Shown here one piece after another: positions 54,008 to 62,213 of a stretch of 64,000 nucleotides of DNA. Source of the DNA: Arenimonas soli (lineage in GTDB: Bacteria; Pseudomonadota; Gammaproteobacteria; Xanthomonadales; Xanthomonadaceae); assembly GCF_014643775.1 (NCBI RefSeq), contig NZ_BMKC01000001.1:496001-560000 (forward strand). Reading direction: 5' to 3'. The first letter of the stretch is position 1. Every line of letters begins with the position of its first letter. The notes beneath the pieces were generated by a model. That model did no database searches and was not told the DNA's origin. It worked only from the letters and a program-made list of their open reading frames with translations. Made by a program: the position numbers and the translations under genes.

Positions 54008-54789
54008 TCGGCGTCCTGTTCGCGCTGGCGCTGGCCATGCCGGCGCCGCCCCCGGACGCACCTGCGCCGGACCAGGCCCCTGCCGAAGACTGCCCGGCGA
54101 CGCGAATGGTGCAGCCGCGCTACCCGGTCAAGGAAGCGCGCGCGAACAAGACCGGCCTCGTGCTGGTCGGGGCCCGCTTCGACGATTGCGGCCGCGTCAC
54201 CGAAACCCGCATCGACAAGAGCTCGGGAATCACCGCCTTCGACGAGTCCGCGCTCGCGTCGGTCGCCGCCTACGTGCTGTCGGCCGGGCAGCGGGCCAAG
54301 GCCAGCGATGGCTGGATCCAGGCGCCGGTCAAGTTCGGTGGATTCCGCACCGTGGTGCCCGTCAGCATCCCCTGGCCGCGTTCGCATCGCCGGCCCGTGT
54401 ACCTCAAGGACGACGAACCTTTCCCGTTCGAGTCGATCCAGGCCTTCCAGGCGGCAGCTCCCGACTCCGGGGACAAGGTGTACACGCCTCCGTATGCCAT
54501 GGGCCGGGATCCGCAAATCGGATTCATCCATACCAGCCTCGTGCCGGATGCGCGCGATCCGCTGGTCTTCTGGTTTCGCTATACCGTGCAGCCCCCGCGT
54601 CCCGCGTCGCCCACCGCGCCACTGCCGGAGAACATCAGGGTGGGCGTGGCGCGATACCGGCTGGTGGAAGAGCAGGGTGTGCCCGTCGTGCGGTTGGCTA
54701 TCCTTTGCGAACGTTCGGCCGACGAATGCGGGCGTTTGGAGACTTTCCTGTTCGAGGGCCTTCCTTTCGCGAAGGCGCGTCGCCACTGA
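54004..54789 (+). CDS. Exported protein with a TonB-like C-terminal domain
   Basis: 261 residues from a GTG that overlaps the hutU stop by 4 nt. A short hydrophobic leader ([15 protein letters not shown]) is followed by a TonB-C-like domain at residues ~30-125 ([20 protein letters not shown], then [20 protein letters not shown]). A second region of unknown nature holds four Cys in all across the mature protein, two of them in [15 protein letters not shown]. It lacks the long Pro-rich linker and the TM anchor of a true energy transducer. Role unknown; the coupling to hutU may be incidental. Confidence 0.75.
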   Translation: MIGVLFALALAMPAPPPDAPAPDQAPAEDCPATRMVQPRYPVKEARANKTGLVLVGARFDDCGRVTETRIDKSSGITAFDESALASVAAYVLSAGQRAKASDGWIQAPVKFGGFRTVVPVSIPWPRSHRRPVYLKDDEPFPFESIQAFQAAAPDSGDKVYTPPYAMGRDPQIGFIHTSLVPDARDPLVFWFRYTVQPPRPASPTAPLPENIRVGVARYRLVEEQGVPVVRLAILCERSADECGRLETFLFEGLPFAKARRH

Positions 54790-54883
54790 AGGGCGGAATC
54801 CGACGCCGCTGGCGGCTTCGACGCTGGCGCGCCGGTGTGCAACCGACCATGCTTGATCGCAGAACCCCAACGGAGTGCAGCAC

Positions 54884-55255
54884 ATGATCGGCTACGTCAC
54901 CCTCGGCACCAACGACATGGCGCGGGCCTGCACCTACTACGACGCACTGCTGGCCGAACTCGGCGCCAAGCGCATCATGGAAGGCGAGCGTTTCGTCGCC
55001 TGGGGCACCGACATGCAGTCGCCCAGCCTGGGCGTGATCACCCCCTACGACGGCAAGGAAGCCTGCCGCGGCAACGGCACCATGGTCGCGCTGGTCGTGC
55101 GCACGCCGGCCCAGGTGGAGGCCCTGCACGCCAGGGCGCTTGAGCTGGGCGGCACCGACGAAGGCGCGCCTGGCGAACGCTTCAAGGGATTCTACGCGGC
55201 CTATTTCCGCGACCCGGACGGCAACAAGCTCAACTTCTTCTGCATGGGGGCCTGA
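54884..55255 (+). CDS. VOC-family (glyoxalase/dioxygenase fold) protein
   Basis: 123 residues. Opens MIGYVTLGTNDMARACTYYD and ends YAAYFRDPDGNKLNFFC, the paired beta-alpha-beta-beta-beta modules of the vicinal oxygen chelate fold. Metal ligands typical of glyoxalase I are only partly evident, so the reaction is unknown. ATG 54884 has GGAG at 8 nt; a GTG 9 nt upstream is less likely. It ends 6 nt before the UbiB-like gene. Confidence 0.88.
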   Translation: MIGYVTLGTNDMARACTYYDALLAELGAKRIMEGERFVAWGTDMQSPSLGVITPYDGKEACRGNGTMVALVVRTPAQVEALHARALELGGTDEGAPGERFKGFYAAYFRDPDGNKLNFFCMGA

Positions 55256-55261
55256 CCGGTA

Positions 55262-56944
55262 GTGCTCTGGGAAACCCTCAGCGCCGCGCGCGACCTCGGC
55301 CGCCTCAACGAGGTGGCCTCGGTGGCGGCGCGCTACGGGTTTGGCGACCTGGTGCGGCGCATTGGCCTGGCGGGCGCGCTGGAGCGGGCTGGCCACCTGC
55401 TGCATTCGGAAGCCACCGCCGAGCTGGCGACACTGTCGCCACCCGAGCGCGTGCGCCGCGCCTTCGAGGAAATGGGCCCGAGCTTCGTCAAGCTGGGCCA
55501 GTTGCTGGCCACGCGCGTGGACCTGTTCGCGCCCGAATGGATCGCCGAGTTCGAGAAGCTGCAGAACCAGGTGCCGGCGGCCGATTTCGAAGCCGTGCGC
55601 GAACAGGTCGAACAGGACCTCGGCGGCCCCATCGAATCGGTGTTCCCCGGATTCGATGAAGTTCCGATCGCGGCCGCTTCCATTGCCCAGGTCTACCGGG
55701 CGCGGCTGGTCGACGGCAGCGAAGTCGCGGTCAAGGTGCGTCGTCCCGGCATCCGCCCGCAGGTCGAGGCCGACATGCGCCTGCTGCAGCGACTGGCGCG
55801 CGTCCTTGAATCGGAATCGCCCGACCTGCGCCGCTTCCAGCCGCAGGCCCTGGTGCGCCAGCTGCAGGCTTCGCTGTCGCGCGAACTCGACCTGGCCGCC
55901 GAGTGCCGCCACGCCGAACGCATCGCCGCCAGCCTCGCCGACGAGCCGGCGCTGGTCGTGCCGCGGGTTTATTGGGACCACACCTGCGAGCGCATGAACG
56001 TGCAGCAGTTCATCGACGGCATTGCGCTCGGTGACACCGAGGCCCTGCTTGCCGCCGGAGCCGACCTGCCGGAACTGGCCCGCATCGGCGCCCGCGCCGG
56101 CATGCGCATGATGTTCGAGGACGGTTTCTTCCACGCCGATCCGCACCCGGGCAACGTCATCCGGCTTCCCGGCGACCGGCTGGCCCTGCTTGATTTCGGC
56201 ATGGTCGGCCGCCTTTCCGAATCGCGCCGCTACCAGGTGCTCGACCTGTTCGACGGCCTGGTGCGCCGCGACGCCGGCCAGGTGGCCGAAGTGCTGCTTG
56301 AATGGGCCGCCGACGACCAGATGGACGAAGCCGCCCTGCTGCAGGAAGTGGACGCGTTCATCGACCACTACCACGGCGTGCCGCTGGGCGAACTGCGCCT
56401 GGGCACCGTGCTCACCGAAATCACCGCGCTGCTGCGCGAACACGCGGTCGTGCTTCCGGCCGACCTGGCGATGATGGTCAAGGTGCTGGTCACGCTCGAG
56501 GGCGTGGGGCGCCGGCTTGACCCGGACTTCGACATGGCCAGCGAAGCCGAACCCTACCTGCGCCGGGCCATGCGCGCGCGTTATTCCCCGAAGGCGATCG
56601 CCAGGCGCGGCCGCCGCGCGGCCGGCGACACGATCAGCCTGCTTTCGTCGCTGCCCGGCCAGCTGCGGCATGCGCTGCGGGCGCTGCGCCAGGGGCGTTT
56701 CAACCTCAACCTGGACGTGGAGCGCCTGAAGGCCTTCGGCGAACAGGTGGCGCACTCGGCCAACCGCCTGACGGTGGGCATCGTGGTGGCGGCGCTGATC
56801 ATCGGCTCGTCGATCGTGATGACCGTCGAAGGGGGGCCGACCCTGCTGGGCCTGCCGCTGTTCGGCCTGCTCGGTTTCCTGGGCGCGGCCGTGGGCGGCG
56901 TCTGGCTGGTGTGGACGATCTGGCGCAGCGGCGGCGGGCGCTGA
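55262..56944 (+). CDS. UbiB/AarF (ABC1) atypical kinase-like protein
   Basis: 560 residues (E. coli UbiB has 546). Seen: the KxGQ motif in SFVKLGQLLATRVDLF, the Ala-rich nucleotide loop PIAAASIAQVYRARL, the Lys of VAVKVRRPG, HADPHPGNVIRL and LLDFGMVGRL. Two C-terminal TM helices (about 505-530 and 535-555). The family supports ubiquinone synthesis or lipid transport at the membrane. Whether this is the sole UbiB or a second ABC1 protein cannot be told here, since no ubiE or ubiJ is adjacent. GTG start. Confidence 0.9.
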   Translation: MLWETLSAARDLGRLNEVASVAARYGFGDLVRRIGLAGALERAGHLLHSEATAELATLSPPERVRRAFEEMGPSFVKLGQLLATRVDLFAPEWIAEFEKLQNQVPAADFEAVREQVEQDLGGPIESVFPGFDEVPIAAASIAQVYRARLVDGSEVAVKVRRPGIRPQVEADMRLLQRLARVLESESPDLRRFQPQALVRQLQASLSRELDLAAECRHAERIAASLADEPALVVPRVYWDHTCERMNVQQFIDGIALGDTEALLAAGADLPELARIGARAGMRMMFEDGFFHADPHPGNVIRLPGDRLALLDFGMVGRLSESRRYQVLDLFDGLVRRDAGQVAEVLLEWAADDQMDEAALLQEVDAFIDHYHGVPLGELRLGTVLTEITALLREHAVVLPADLAMMVKVLVTLEGVGRRLDPDFDMASEAEPYLRRAMRARYSPKAIARRGRRAAGDTISLLSSLPGQLRHALRALRQGRFNLNLDVERLKAFGEQVAHSANRLTVGIVVAALIIGSSIVMTVEGGPTLLGLPLFGLLGFLGAAVGGVWLVWTIWRSGGGR

Positions 56945-56957
56945 GGGTTCAGCCCGC
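56935..56957. terminator. Hairpin between convergent ubiB-like and S4 genes
   Basis: GCTGA and TCAGC arms flanked by GGG/CCC around the ubiB-like stop codon form a short stem, but there is no T-run on either strand. Possibly a weak bidirectional terminator. Confidence 0.25.
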
Positions 56958-57170
56958 GGCGCGCACGCGGATCTCGGCGTCGCCCCAGCGCACCACCTGG
57001 CCGGCGCGGATCTTGGCGGTCTTGCGCAGCTCCACCACGCCGTCCACGGAAACTTCGCCGCTGGCGACGATGGCCTTGCCCATGCCGCCGCTGTCGCACA
57101 GTCCGGCCAGGCGGAGCAGGTCGTTGAGCGCGACGAAATCGCGGTCGAGTTCGAAATCGATGGTGGTCAT
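56949..57170 (-). CDS. S4-domain RNA-binding protein (YbcJ-like)
   Basis: 73 residues: [20 protein letters not shown], then [17 protein letters not shown], a lone S4 fold as in E. coli YbcJ. Predicted to bind structured RNA; its target is unknown. Its start overlaps the stop of the DUF188 gene by 4 nt, so the two are co-translated. Confidence 0.88.
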   Translation of the reverse strand: MTTIDFELDRDFVALNDLLRLAGLCDSGGMGKAIVASGEVSVDGVVELRKTAKIRAGQVVRWGDAEIRVRAAG

Positions 57171-57643
57171 GCCGTGTCCCTGGCAGGTGAAGGTGGCCGC
57201 GGCTGGCTGGCCAGCCAGCGATCGAGGGCATTGCCGAAGGCCTGGCGGTCGCGGGCGTGGAAGCCGGCCGGGCCGCCGGTGTCGACGCCCGAACCCCGCA
57301 GTTCGTCCATGAAGTTCCGCATCGTCAGCCGCTGGGCGATGGTGTCGGCGGTGTAGAGCTCGCCGCGCGGGTTCAGGGCCAGCGCGCCTTTTTCCAGCAC
57401 CAGGGCGGCGAGCGGGATGTCGGCGGTCACCACCAGGTCGCCCGGCGCGCAGCGTTCGACGATTTCGCCGTCGGCCACGTCGAAGCCGCCGGACACCTGC
57501 ACCGACTTGATGAACCGCGAGGGCGGCGTGCGGATCCAGCTGTTGGCCACCAGCGTCACCGGCACCCGGGTGCGCTCGGCGGCGCGGAACAGGATGTCCT
57601 TGATGACGTTGGGGCAGGCGTCGGCGTCGACCCAGATGTGCAT
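57167..57643 (-). CDS. DUF188 (YaiI/YqxD) family protein
   Basis: 158 residues. Begins [20 protein letters not shown], the family signature with paired acidic residues, and continues [17 protein letters not shown] and [20 protein letters not shown]. The fold is related to PIN/NYN nucleases, but activity has not been established for the family. The start is the ATG at this signature; upstream in-frame sequence is non-homologous. Followed by the S4 protein gene with an ATGA overlap. Confidence 0.9.
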   Translation of the reverse strand: MHIWVDADACPNVIKDILFRAAERTRVPVTLVANSWIRTPPSRFIKSVQVSGGFDVADGEIVERCAPGDLVVTADIPLAALVLEKGALALNPRGELYTADTIAQRLTMRNFMDELRGSGVDTGGPAGFHARDRQAFGNALDRWLASQPRPPSPARDTA

Positions 57644-57686
57644 GCGTGCGTGGCCCGGTGCAAACGCAAAGGATACGCCGCCGGGT

Positions 57687-58583
57687 TCAGGGGCCAAAGT
57701 GCGCCACGTCCGCCAGCAGCCAGTCGATGAATCCCTGGGCGGCGGGGCTGGGCTGGCGATGCGCCGGATACACCACGAAGTAGCTCCAGCGCGCCGGCAT
57801 GCCCGGCAGGTCGAGCAGCCGCAGGCGGCCGTCGGCAAGGAAGGGCGTCAGGATCCGCTCGCGGGCCAGGGCCACGCCCAGGCCCAGGGCGGCGGCCAGC
57901 ATGGCGTCGGTGGTGTCGCTGAACTGGTAGCGCTCGCGCGGCGTCGCGCCGTGCACGCCGGCATGACGGAACCAGTCGTGCCAACCCTGGCGGGCCTTGT
58001 CGGCGATCAGGGGCAGCGCGGCGAGGTCGGCGGGCGAGTGCACGCTCGCCAGCCCCGGCATGTCGGGTGCGGCCACGGGCCGCATGGTGTCGTCCATCAG
58101 CGCCACGGCGGCAAGGCCCGGCCACTGGCCGGGGCCGTGGCGGATGCCCAGGTCGTGGCCGCCGTCCTCGAAGCGGCTGAGCGTGGCTTCGGTGTCGAAC
58201 ACCAGTTCGGTGTCGGGATGCTGGTCCACGAAGCGTCCCAGGCGCGGCAGCAGCCAGGTGTGCACCACCGAGTGCAGGGTGGTGATGCGAACCTTCGCGG
58301 CCTGCAGGCGGCGCGGGCGCAGGCTGTTGAGCACGCCCTCCATGTCGGCGAGCGCGTTGCCGGCGGCGTCGGCCAGCTGGCGGCCCTCCTGGGTCAGCGT
58401 GACGCCCCGGGCGTGGCGCTGGAACAGGGCGACGCCCAGCCGGGCCTCGAGCTTGCGCACGTGGTGGCTGACCGCGCTGGCGGTCAGGTGCAGCTCTTCC
58501 GCCGCGTGGGTGAAGTTCTGGTGGCGCGCCGCCGATTCGAAGGCGGCAAGGGCAGGCAGCAGGTCGGACCGGACGCGTGTCAT
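57687..58583 (-). CDS. LysR-family regulator (GcvA-like)
   Basis: 298 residues. Helix-turn-helix at the N-terminus ([40 protein letters not shown]) and a substrate-binding effector domain with [19 protein letters not shown] and [18 protein letters not shown], the style of the GcvA/TrpI group. Divergent from the EamA transporter with a 101-bp gap, so it probably controls that gene. The effector is unknown. Confidence 0.93.
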   Translation of the reverse strand: MTRVRSDLLPALAAFESAARHQNFTHAAEELHLTASAVSHHVRKLEARLGVALFQRHARGVTLTQEGRQLADAAGNALADMEGVLNSLRPRRLQAAKVRITTLHSVVHTWLLPRLGRFVDQHPDTELVFDTEATLSRFEDGGHDLGIRHGPGQWPGLAAVALMDDTMRPVAAPDMPGLASVHSPADLAALPLIADKARQGWHDWFRHAGVHGATPRERYQFSDTTDAMLAAALGLGVALARERILTPFLADGRLRLLDLPGMPARWSYFVVYPAHRQPSPAAQGFIDWLLADVAHFGP

Positions 58584-58684
58584 GAGCCTCAAGCCAAGTT
58601 TGTGGCAATGCCGGAAAGTATGCGCTTGTGGGCTTTTCCGGGCCATCGATAATGGCTGCAGCCAACAACAGGTTTGCCCCCGCC

Positions 58685-59593
58685 ATGAAGAACCCGCCGC
58701 CCCTGGTGTCCCCCGCCGTGCCCTCGGAAACCCGGGTCTGGCTGACGCCGCTGGAATTGCTGCTGCTGTCGGCTGTCTGGGGCGCTTCCTTCCTGTTCCA
58801 GCGGGTCGCCGCCCCGGAGTTCGGCACGGCGCCGCTGGTGGAGATGCGCCTGGCCTTCGGTGCGCTGGTGCTGCTGCCCTTCCTCTGGCTCGCAAGGGCG
58901 CAGCTGCCGCGGCGGCTCTGGCCGCGCCTGGCCCTGGTCGCCGCGATCAATTCCGCCATTCCCTTCGCCCTGTTCGCCTGGGCGGCGCAGCAGGCGCCGG
59001 CCGGGGTGGGGGCCATCACCAACGCGATGGCGGTGCTGTTCACGGCCCTGGTGGCCTTCCTGTTCTTCAAGGAGCGCATCGCGCCGCGCAAATGGTTCGC
59101 CCTGGTCCTGGGCTTCATCGGCGTGGTGGTGCTGGCGAGCGACAAGACCGGGGGCGGCAACATCGGTGCGGCTGCCGCGGCCGGGGCGCTCGCGGCCTTC
59201 CTTTATGGCGTGGGCGCCAACCTCGTGCCGCGCTGGTTCGCCGGCCTGCCGCCGGTGGCCGTGGCCGCGGCCACCCTGCTGTGCGGATCGGTGATGGCCC
59301 TGCCGTTCGCGCTGGCGTCCTGGCCCGTCGCGCCGGTCTCGGCGGCGGCCTGGGGCTCGGCGATCGCGGTCGGCGTGCTCAGCACGGGCTGGGCCTACGC
59401 CATGTTCTACCGGCTCATCCAGCGGGTGGGCGCCGCCCGGGCGGTCACGGTGACCTACCTGGTGCCCCTGATGGCCGTGGCCTGGGCCTGGAGCCTGCTG
59501 GGCGAAGCCCTTACCTGGCCGATGGCGGTGGCCTGCGCCCTGATCCTGGGCAGCGTGGCGGTCAGCCAGCGCGCGCCGCTGGCCAAAGCCTGA
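58685..59593 (+). CDS. DMT-family (EamA) transporter
   Basis: 302 residues with ten TM helices in two EamA repeats (ELLLLSAVWGASFLFQRVA near residue 20 and AGALAAFLYGVGANLVPRWF near 165). The family exports small metabolites such as amino acids or drugs; the substrate is not predictable. ATG 58685 is chosen because it lies just before the first helix; earlier starts add 19 residues of low character. Divergent from a LysR regulator. Confidence 0.92.
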   Translation: MKNPPPLVSPAVPSETRVWLTPLELLLLSAVWGASFLFQRVAAPEFGTAPLVEMRLAFGALVLLPFLWLARAQLPRRLWPRLALVAAINSAIPFALFAWAAQQAPAGVGAITNAMAVLFTALVAFLFFKERIAPRKWFALVLGFIGVVVLASDKTGGGNIGAAAAAGALAAFLYGVGANLVPRWFAGLPPVAVAAATLLCGSVMALPFALASWPVAPVSAAAWGSAIAVGVLSTGWAYAMFYRLIQRVGAARAVTVTYLVPLMAVAWAWSLLGEALTWPMAVACALILGSVAVSQRAPLAKA

Positions 59594-59893
59594 CCCCAGG
59601 CAAAAAGAAGGCAGGGCCGACTGTCCCGAAAACAGCCGATTGCCCTGCCAAAGGGTGTCAACGCCAGGGGGCGGTTGACTGAAACTGGATTCCGGGCGAA
59701 TCGACGAGGAGGAGAACCCGTCCGGACGTGGCCACTGGACCATTCCGGCGCCGGGGGTGCAAGGCGGGCAGGGTGGTAGTCACACCGGGCATTGCTAAGC
59801 CGCGCTAACAGGCTTGCGGCAGGTCCTTGAAGCGACAGGCGTCGCTGACCGGGAATGAGCAAATCCGGACAAGGTGCGGAGAGTAATGCTTAC
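59594..59893. other. 300-bp intergenic region with hairpins, no recognised gene
   Basis: Lies between the convergent EamA and nucleotide-transporter-like genes. It holds a long hairpin at 59610-59649 and a short perfect one (AGCGAC-AGGC-GTCGCT, about 59830-59845). I see no gene or tRNA. Confidence 0.6.
59602..59649 (-). terminator. Terminator-like hairpin, minus strand
   Basis: An outer 8-bp stem (GGCAGGGC / GCCCTGCC) and an inner, nearly perfect CGACTGT/ACAGCCG stem, followed on the minus strand by TTCTTTTTG. It fits a terminator for transcripts coming from the gene at 59894, about 245 nt past its stop. On the plus strand there is no T-run. Confidence 0.6.
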
Positions 59894-61207
59894 CTAGTTA
59901 GCTATCTTGTCCGACGGCGTCGTGGACGCTTCCCGCCGGGCCTGTGCCCGCGCCAGTCCCGCGCCGGTGAAGGCCCAGGCCAGGGCCACGCCCGCACCGG
60001 CCACGGCCACCACTGCCGGACTGGCGGCGAAGGCATCGATGCCGGCCTTCACCCAGCCGCTGACCGCATCGGCGCCGCGGTAGACCGCGGTATCAATGAC
60101 GTTCTTGGCCTTGTACTTGGCCGAAGGCGCCACGACCGTGAACAGCATCTCCCGGCCAGGCCGGGCCAGGGCGTACTCGCCGGCGCGCCGGGTCACCATG
60201 ACGATGGCCAGCACGGCGAAGGTGGGCGCCATCGCCAGCCACAGGAAACCACCGACCATCACCACCGGCACCGTGGTCAGCAGCACCACCAGGCCCAGGC
60301 GCCGGACGATGCGGCCGGTGAGGAACAGCTGGGTCAGGATGGCGATCGTCTGCACCACGGTGTCGAGCAGGCTGAAGACCCGGGTCTGGTCGGTCGGGTC
60401 GGGGAAATGCAGTTCCACCAGGCGCGCCTGTTCGAAATACAGGAAGGTCGTCACCGTCGCCAGCAGCACCACGAAAGTGGCGATGCCCAGCAGGTAGGGC
60501 GAGGCGAGCACGGTGCCGATGCCCTGGAACGGATTGCCGCCCAGCGGTGCACGTCGGGCCAGGACCTCGGCCTGGTCCAGCGGGTGGCGGTCGCGCCAGC
60601 CCTGCAGCCACAGCGCGGCGCCCGCCGAGCCCAGCAGGAATACCGTGGCCAGCGCCATCAGGCCGCCATGGCCCAGGGTTTGAACCAGCAGCAGGCCCAG
60701 CAGCGGACCCAGCAGGCCGCCCGCGCTGGCGCCCGCGGCCATCAATGCGAAGACGCGCTTGGCCTGGACTGCCGGGAACAGGTCGGCCAGGACGCTCCAG
60801 GCCACCGAGATCGCCAGCAGGTTGAACACCGACAGCCAGATGTAGAACGCGCGGGCCAGCCAGGGGTTCTCGGGCGCGGCGTGGATTGCCGCGGCGAAGC
60901 CCAGCAGGTTCAGCGCGAAAAAACCGTAGGTCCAGGGCAGGATCCGCCGGCGGCGCACCGTGCTGGCGACGACGCCGAACAGCGGGATCGCCACCAGCGT
61001 GGCGATGAAAGTGCCGGTGAACAGCCACTGCAGGTTGCGCACGCCGCCGGCGATGCCCATGGTCTCGCGCACCGGCCGCAGCATGAAATAGCCGGCGAAC
61101 AGCAGCAGGAACATCGCCATGCCGGCAAGCACCGCCGGGACTTCCTCGGCCTGAATGCCGAAGAGCCGGGCGACCAGTGGCCTGATGCCGCCCGGCGACG
61201 GGGCCAT
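59894..61207 (-). CDS. MFS-like membrane protein resembling NTP/NDP (Npt) nucleotide transporters
   Basis: 437 residues with about 12 TM helices. FMLRPVRETMGIAGGVRNLQ early and SAKYKAKNVIDTAVYRGADA late are shared with the Npt/Tlc-type ATP/ADP exchanger group and its free-living relatives. The substrate here is uncertain, and a general MFS assignment is the safe one. It ends with a basic cytoplasmic tail. Start 1 nt after the stop of the upstream aldo/keto reductase, so the two form an operon. Confidence 0.8.
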   Translation of the reverse strand: MAPSPGGIRPLVARLFGIQAEEVPAVLAGMAMFLLLFAGYFMLRPVRETMGIAGGVRNLQWLFTGTFIATLVAIPLFGVVASTVRRRRILPWTYGFFALNLLGFAAAIHAAPENPWLARAFYIWLSVFNLLAISVAWSVLADLFPAVQAKRVFALMAAGASAGGLLGPLLGLLLVQTLGHGGLMALATVFLLGSAGAALWLQGWRDRHPLDQAEVLARRAPLGGNPFQGIGTVLASPYLLGIATFVVLLATVTTFLYFEQARLVELHFPDPTDQTRVFSLLDTVVQTIAILTQLFLTGRIVRRLGLVVLLTTVPVVMVGGFLWLAMAPTFAVLAIVMVTRRAGEYALARPGREMLFTVVAPSAKYKAKNVIDTAVYRGADAVSGWVKAGIDAFAASPAVVAVAGAGVALAWAFTGAGLARAQARREASTTPSDKIAN

Positions 61208-61208
61208 G

Positions 61209-62120
61209 TCAGGCGAACATCGCGATCAGTTCGGCGCGCTGCGCTGCGTCCAGCGTGCCGCCGCTGCCGGCGCGCAGGTTGTCGGACTGCCGGTCGGGCT
61301 TGCCGGTGGCCGGGATCACCACCGTCACCGCCGGATGGCTGAGCGCGAATTTCAGGAACATCTGCGCCCAGGAACTGACGCCGGCCTCGGCCGCCCAGCC
61401 CGGCAGCGGCTTGCCGGCGACGCGCGAGAACAGTTTGCCGTCGTCGAAGGCGCGGTTGATCATCACCGCCACGCCGTTGTCGGCGGCGGTCGGCAGCACG
61501 CGCTTCTCGGCGTTAGGCGCGCCCACGGCGTAGTTGATCTGGACGAAGTCGGGTTTTTCGGCGGCGACGATGTCGGCCAGGGTGTCGTGGGCTTCGTCGC
61601 GGAAATGCGTGAGCCCGACGTACTTCACCTTGCCCTGGGCCTTGAGTTCGCGCGCCAGCGCCAGCTGGGTCTTCCAGTCGCGCAGGTTGTGCACGGCCAG
61701 CAGCTCCACCTTGTCGGTGCGCAGCCGGCGCAGGGAATCGGCGAACTGGGCTTCGCCGGCGGCGCGGTTGTCGGCGGCCAGCTTGGTGGCCAGGAAAACC
61801 TGGTCGCGCAGGCCCAGTTCGGCCAGCAGGTCGCCCAGCACGTCCTCGGCATTGCTGTAGTTGGGCGAGGTGTCGATGACGCTGGCGCCGCCGGCGACGA
61901 AACGCCGCAGCACTTCCTTCAGCGGTTCGCGGCCGGCTGCGTCCACTTCGAAGCTGCCCGAGGTGCCCATGCCGATGATCGGGATCGCTTCGCCCGTGGA
62001 CGGTATCGCACGCATCTGCATGCCCGCCGGCAACGGCGGCGACAGCGCGAAAGCAGGGCGCAGGGCGACGGCGCCCGCGGCGACGACGGCGGCGGAAAGG
62101 AACTCGCGGCGGCTGGTCAT
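61209..62120 (-). CDS. Tat-exported aldo/keto reductase
   Basis: 303 residues. The N-terminus MTSRREFLSAAVVAAGAVAL is a twin-arginine signal, implying export of a folded, cofactor-loaded enzyme. AKR tetrad residues are visible: Asp and Tyr in VIDTSPNYSNAEDVLG, Lys in VFLATKLAAD and His in LAVHNLRDWKTQ. Reduces carbonyls with NAD(P)H, although NADPH supply in the periplasm is doubtful. First gene of an operon with the nucleotide-transporter-like gene. Confidence 0.9.
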   Translation of the reverse strand: MTSRREFLSAAVVAAGAVALRPAFALSPPLPAGMQMRAIPSTGEAIPIIGMGTSGSFEVDAAGREPLKEVLRRFVAGGASVIDTSPNYSNAEDVLGDLLAELGLRDQVFLATKLAADNRAAGEAQFADSLRRLRTDKVELLAVHNLRDWKTQLALARELKAQGKVKYVGLTHFRDEAHDTLADIVAAEKPDFVQINYAVGAPNAEKRVLPTAADNGVAVMINRAFDDGKLFSRVAGKPLPGWAAEAGVSSWAQMFLKFALSHPAVTVVIPATGKPDRQSDNLRAGSGGTLDAAQRAELIAMFA

Positions 62121-62213
62121 GGCTCGGACCTCGGCAGGACGGGGCGTGACGGCGATGGTGTCGCAGGCTACGTGAACTTTCCGTTCACCGGCCCCTGCCG
62201 GTGGTCAGGGGCC

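Noticed and set aside
50905-54789. A 1294-codon plus-strand frame spanning modA, modB, hutU and the TonB-C-like gene
   Set aside because: Only its last part is real (the gene starting at 54004). The rest is out of frame with three well-supported genes.
59455-59862. Minus-strand 135-codon frame over the end of the EamA gene and the intergenic gap
   Set aside because: Overlaps a well-supported membrane protein antisense, contains the terminator hairpin, and has no recognisable features.
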